From Epiperipatus broadwayi (Eukaryota > Onychophora > Udeonychophora > Euonychophora > Peripatidae): DNA of 64,000 nt. The position numbers and the translations under genes were made by a program. Positions within the stretch are counted from its first letter, which is position 1, and every line of letters starts with the position of its first letter. The notes beneath the pieces were generated by a model that was not told the origin of the DNA, searched no databases, and was given only the letters and a program-made list of their open reading frames with translations. This document shows, piece after piece, positions 59,815 to 64,000 of the stretch. Location of the stretch: contig JAQFVV010012511.1 of assembly GCA_028023455.1 (NCBI GenBank), positions 62,001 to 126,000 of the forward strand, read 5' to 3'.

Positions 59815-61050
59815 ATAATGGTCGGGGTGAATCTGTGTCTTACCGTATCTGCCATACAAGGGCACCATCAGGCCATTCGAACCTGGAAAATTTATATAGT
59901 AGGCAGATACAGTAAGATCCATAATTTAAATAAATACAACCAAAATAACCCAGTCACTAGCTCACAGAGATTTAATAATACATACTTCTTAAAAATATAT
60001 TTTTAATATTAAAAAAATAAAATAAACCATTGCCAGTAATAACACACAAAAAAACATTTATTAACACACATATATAAATATTTAAAATTGAGAAATAAAT
60101 TTATCTTGATTTTAATATTAATTTTAAATTTAGATTATTTTTTAAAATTTAAATTATTATTTAAGAAAGTCCACACAGATGGACATTTCTCAGTTAAAAA
60201 CTTTTCAAAACAACCATTCAATCTCAGACTAAAGGTTTGCAGCCAACCCAACGCTACTTCCAGATATACAGATGCAACCAATGCAATATGAAGATGCTAA
60301 CATAAAACCACACTGTCAGGAATGTGCATCTGCAGCGTGATATTATTTGAAGGACATGATCTTTGTCCAGTACAGGAAAGTGCTTCTGTCTGGTGAAGGA
60401 ATCATGTATATAACATTTGAAATGCTACATATGGGGGAGAGCGGTCTATCTGCCGACTCATAGTCCCTATCTATAGAGCTAAGGAAGTCAATGCCGAAGG
60501 AAATACATATGCGTACATTGCAAGACAATGACTACATCTTTGGGTCGTGCATTCAGTTGGGCTTTGCTCTATATGCTAAACACGCGTCACATTACATTGA
60601 TATAAACACCCATATATCCCTCGACCAACATCGACTTAACTACAAAACAAATAGCATGAAATTAAAACCCTTTAAAATAAACATAAATGAATTTGAATAT
60701 AAAGTTATTGATTGAACAATTGCTAAGGGAAATTTACAATAAAGTGAACCCAATGGCACTCATCATAAGGTGCCACATTGATAACAACAACTTAAAATAT
60801 ATATAACAGTAAATACATTTAGACACGCAGCATGAAGTGTCGTATTTACCGATATATATATACATTTTCATGTATAAAAAAAATATTAAAACATAATCAA
60901 CATAATGAATCCATGCAGCTATCTAACACCCAACTTAAAATTTAATACACTTTTTTGATTTCATTAATAAATATTAATAAAGAAAATGGAAATAATTGAA
61001 TTGGCAAAAATATATATATATATAAATAAACATTAATAACTGATTTAATA
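59815..61050. repeat. unrecognised 1.25 kb repeat, copy 1
   Basis: Aligned in the same orientation with 62427-63722, with high similarity throughout. It starts ATAATGGTCGGGG and ends TAACTGATTTAAT. Near the start a 15 bp inverted pair (CTTACCGTATCTGCC at 59838 and GGCAGATACAGTAAG at 59902) encloses ATTCGAACCTGG, a tRNA T-arm-like word on the minus strand. A minus-strand frame of 61 codons at 60343-60528 matches part of a longer frame in copy 2. I do not recognise the element. Confidence 0.82.
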
Positions 61051-62426
61051 TTCCGTGGTGGTCAGATAAGAGTTTATGATTTAATCTTAGTTAGGCCTCA
61101 ATTATTTAAGAAATTATTCAAGTTCATTTAGCAAAAAGTTTATAATAATTTGAGTTCATAATTATACTTTACATTAGAGGAGCTCCCATTTCCTTGTGCC
61201 AATTCCTGCGAAGTCTTTACTATTCAAAATTTCAGAGAAAACCAGTCCGTCGTTCATACCGTAGTTATCAATCCAGAGGCTGCCTTAGCTGAATCGATCC
61301 TTGAACTATTTTATTGTAGGACCCATATGATTCGGGGTCTACAATAGTGCCATTCATATTTCAACAGTCACTTCATTTGAAATTAGTAAGAGGGTGAAAA
61401 ATGCGTCTTTTCACCCTCCTCCTCAAAAAAGTCAAGCTGGAACTGTTCTTAATTTGAATTTTCTCTTTTTATATTCCTCCTTCGGATTCACTGAGCATGG
61501 TTTCCTGTTCCGGTGGTTTTCATTAGGGTCCGAGTGTTGGTTGCCCTTCCACAAGTTGATAACACAAAATTTTGATATCTCTTATCTGACCTTTAATTAT
61601 AAATTTGCCCCAAGAACTCATTTACTTTAGATTAATTAAAACTAACAATCATTTCCATCTCAAGTTTTAACACAATAGATAGTAATTTAATTATTGTACA
61701 TTCTTAAAGATATATATTTTTATCTTTATATCTTTAAGTTTTTGCTTAAAATTTAGTTTTAAATTATTTTTTTTAAAAATAAAGTTCTTTTAATAATTTT
61801 CCATCTGTGCGATTTATATATGTTTTTGCAAGCTTTTAGTTTTCAATTTTTAATTCTAACTTTTATTTAATAATTTTTATTTGCAAACATTTATATTTTA
61901 TTCTCTCTTTTTTTTTAAATAATGTAATGACATGTGTGCCCATTACATATCAGTAAAATTCCTTTTAAAAAAAACAAACAAAAAAAAAATACTTTACTTA
62001 GGGTTAGTAATCACGTTTCACAAATTGACTAACTTAAAATCTTTTAAAACTTGATTAGTAATTACACACAAATATAATGATAAAAAAAAAATTGTTGACT
62101 GTTGTTTCCTTACTACCAGTTAAACTTAGCCTCCTCTTTTACAAGTTTCTTTTCTCCTACTTTTAAATCATTTAACATTTTAATTAACTTATTCCTTTTT
62201 ATCTTTTTTAACAGAAAAGTATTATATTTTATACATTTAATTCCTCGCATCTATTTATAGATATGCACAATTTTTCATACTGGCAGTACTCTTTACACAA
62301 AATTTGAGTTTATAACTTTATATAATATAGACAAAAAATATTTCATTTTAAAAAAAAAAATGTTACTGGTAAATTTCAAAGTACTCATGGTTTATTATAC
62401 ATCGTGCCACATTGGGAGTCCAATTA
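61051..62426. other. segment between the two 1.25 kb repeats
   Basis: 1.4 kb without a recognisable gene. If the two repeats were LTRs this would be the internal region, but no primer site, polypurine tract or retroviral-type motif is seen. Confidence 0.45.
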
Positions 62427-63722
62427 TAATAGTCGGAGAAAATTCGAGACTTACTGTATCTGTCATACAAGGGCGCCACCAGGCCATTTGAATCTGGAAA
62501 ATTTATATAGTAGACAGAAACTTACAGTAAGATCCATAATTTAAATAAATACGACCAAAATAATCCAGTCACTAGCTCACAGAGATGCAGAGATTTAATA
62601 ATACATACTTCTTAAAAATATATTTTTAATATTAAAAAATTAAAATAAGCTACTGCCAGTAATAACACACAAAACAACATTTATTAATGCACATATATAA
62701 ATATTTAAAATTGAGGAATAAATTTATCTTGATTTTAATATTAATTTTAAATTTAGATTTTTTTAAAATTTAAATTATTATTTAAGAAAGTCCGCATAGA
62801 TGGACATTTTAATAAATTTTATTTTAGAAGGTTGAGTATAGATAGGCTATATAGATTTCTCAGTTAAAAACTTTTCTAAACAATCATTCAATCTCAGACT
62901 AAAAGTTCGCAGCCAACCCAATGCCTGCTTCCAGATATACAGATGCAACCAATGCAATATGAAAATGCTAACATAAAACCATGCTGTCAGGAATGTGAAT
63001 GTCCAGCGTGATATTATTTGAAGGACATGATCCTCATCCAGTACAGGAATGTTTGTCTGTCTGCCGAAGGAATCATATATAATATTTGAAATGCTACGTG
63101 TGGGGAAGAGCGATCTATCTGCTGACTTATAGTCCCTATCCATAGAGCTAAGGAAGTCAATGCCACAGGAAATACATCTGCGTATATTGCAACGCAATGA
63201 CTACATTTTTTTGGGTCATGCATTCAATTGTGCTTTGCTCTGTATGCTAAACACGCTTCACATTGCATTGATATAAACACCCATATATCCCTCCACTAGC
63301 ATCGACTTAACTTCGAAACAAATAGCCTGAAATTAAAACCCTTTAAAATAAACATAAACGAATTTAAATATAAATTTATTAATTGAACAATTGCTAAGAG
63401 AAATTTACAATAAAGTAAACCCAATGACACTCATAATAAAGTGCCGCATTGACAACAACAACTTAAAATATATATATAACAGTAAATACGTTTAGACACT
63501 CAGCATGAGATGTCATATTTACCTATATATATATATTTTCACATATAAAAAAAATATTAAAACATAACATAATGAATCCATGCAGCTATCTACAACCAAC
63601 TTAAAATTTAATACAATTTTTTGATTTCATTAATAAATATTAATAAAGAAAATGGAAATAATTGAATTGGCAAATATATATATAAAAAAAAATATAAAAA
63701 AAATATTAATAACTGATTTAAT
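62427..63722. repeat. unrecognised 1.25 kb repeat, copy 2
   Basis: Second copy of 59815-61050. It carries a minus-strand frame at 62847-63197 of 116 residues, starting MRCNIRRCISCGIDFLSS, with a hydrophobic stretch later (TFLTAWFYVSIFILHWLH). Copy 1 has the corresponding start but is interrupted. Its end abuts the next hammerhead repeat within a few bases. Confidence 0.82.
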
Positions 63723-63725
63723 CTT

Positions 63726-64000
63726 TAAACAATTCAAAATACAGCAAAACTCTCCATATAGTAGTGCCATCTTGTGCTAACAAGAGCAATCAATGGATGC
63801 CAGAAGGCTTGTGCATAAAATCCCTATCTAGTGCCTACTCATCCAATATCCCCAGACTAGTTTCTGGCTTGTGGCCTTCATCAGTGAGGAGCCTTGGACC
63901 TGAGAGCACTGCACCTAGATCTTAGGATCTAATGCAACCCTCCAGCACCCACCTTTTAACTCTATTTAACTACAAAACTATGAGAATGAAATTGAAAACA
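63726..64000. repeat. 467 bp hammerhead repeat, partial at window edge
   Basis: Nearly identical to unit A at 37327 and in the same orientation; it runs off the end of the window. It starts at AACAATTCAAAATACAGCAA, right after the 1.25 kb repeat. Confidence 0.88.
63850..63889 (-). ncRNA. hammerhead ribozyme candidate, edge copy
   Basis: Identical to unit A in both conserved boxes, helices and the GTC triplet. Confidence 0.75.

Noticed and set aside
59815-63722. LTR retrotransposon with 1.25 kb LTRs
   Set aside because: No primer binding site, polypurine tract or Gag/Pol motif in the 1.4 kb between the copies; left as unknown repeats.
1-64000. CRISPR arrays, operons, riboswitches
   Set aside because: Nothing of bacterial type is present; the direct repeats seen are transposon or minisatellite repeats.

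Overview
This window looks like non-coding, transposon-rich DNA from an animal nuclear genome, probably an invertebrate. It is very AT-rich. The only convincing host gene has short exons separated by introns of 2.6 kb and 20 kb with GT/AG borders. Almost everything else is decayed mobile DNA: Penelope-like elements (PLEs), a Ty3/gypsy element, RTE/BovB-like LINEs, hAT and mariner elements, and tRNA-derived SINE-like pieces. There is no bacterial-type gene organisation, no CRISPR array and no intact RNA gene. I cannot assign a species.

Layout. 0-14 kb: simple repeats, a 62-70 bp minisatellite (1.6-2.1 kb), two Penelope 3' fragments (4.7-5.2 and 6.5 kb), and a clean 350 bp hAT-type MITE with an 8 bp target duplication (12.0 kb). 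14.3-18.3 kb: a broken Ty3/gypsy element (LTR, gag, integrase, no RT), its 3' LTR cut short by a Penelope fragment that is followed by a hammerhead-like motif. 18.4-20.4 kb: a LINE remnant and a mariner remnant. 26.1-50.2 kb: the last three recognisable exons of a minus-strand gene of unknown function (26070-27185, 47147-47241, 49887-50152). Its 20 kb intron is full of mobile DNA. 28.4-40.1 kb: an almost continuous chain of inverted repeats (a 5.6 kb palindrome, a head-to-head Penelope pair, two small inverted dimers, a 1.55 kb inverted tandem array and a further 1 kb inverted pair). 41-48 kb: LINE pieces, a 1.23 kb hAT element and a perfect 46 bp inverted repeat around a hammerhead-like motif. 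52.6-56.2 kb: three related LINE copies. 59.8-63.7 kb: two direct copies of an unrecognised 1.25 kb repeat. The window ends inside another copy of the 467 bp hammerhead repeat.

The most interesting theme is a set of hammerhead-ribozyme-like motifs tied to Penelope elements and to short repeats. Several repeats carrying them sit as divergent inverted dimers bounded by perfect 12-13 bp target duplications. That suggests one insertion event in which both ends of a staggered break received a copy. Some motifs lie on the sense strand of the host intron. All of this rests on reading by eye; no database or folding program was run.
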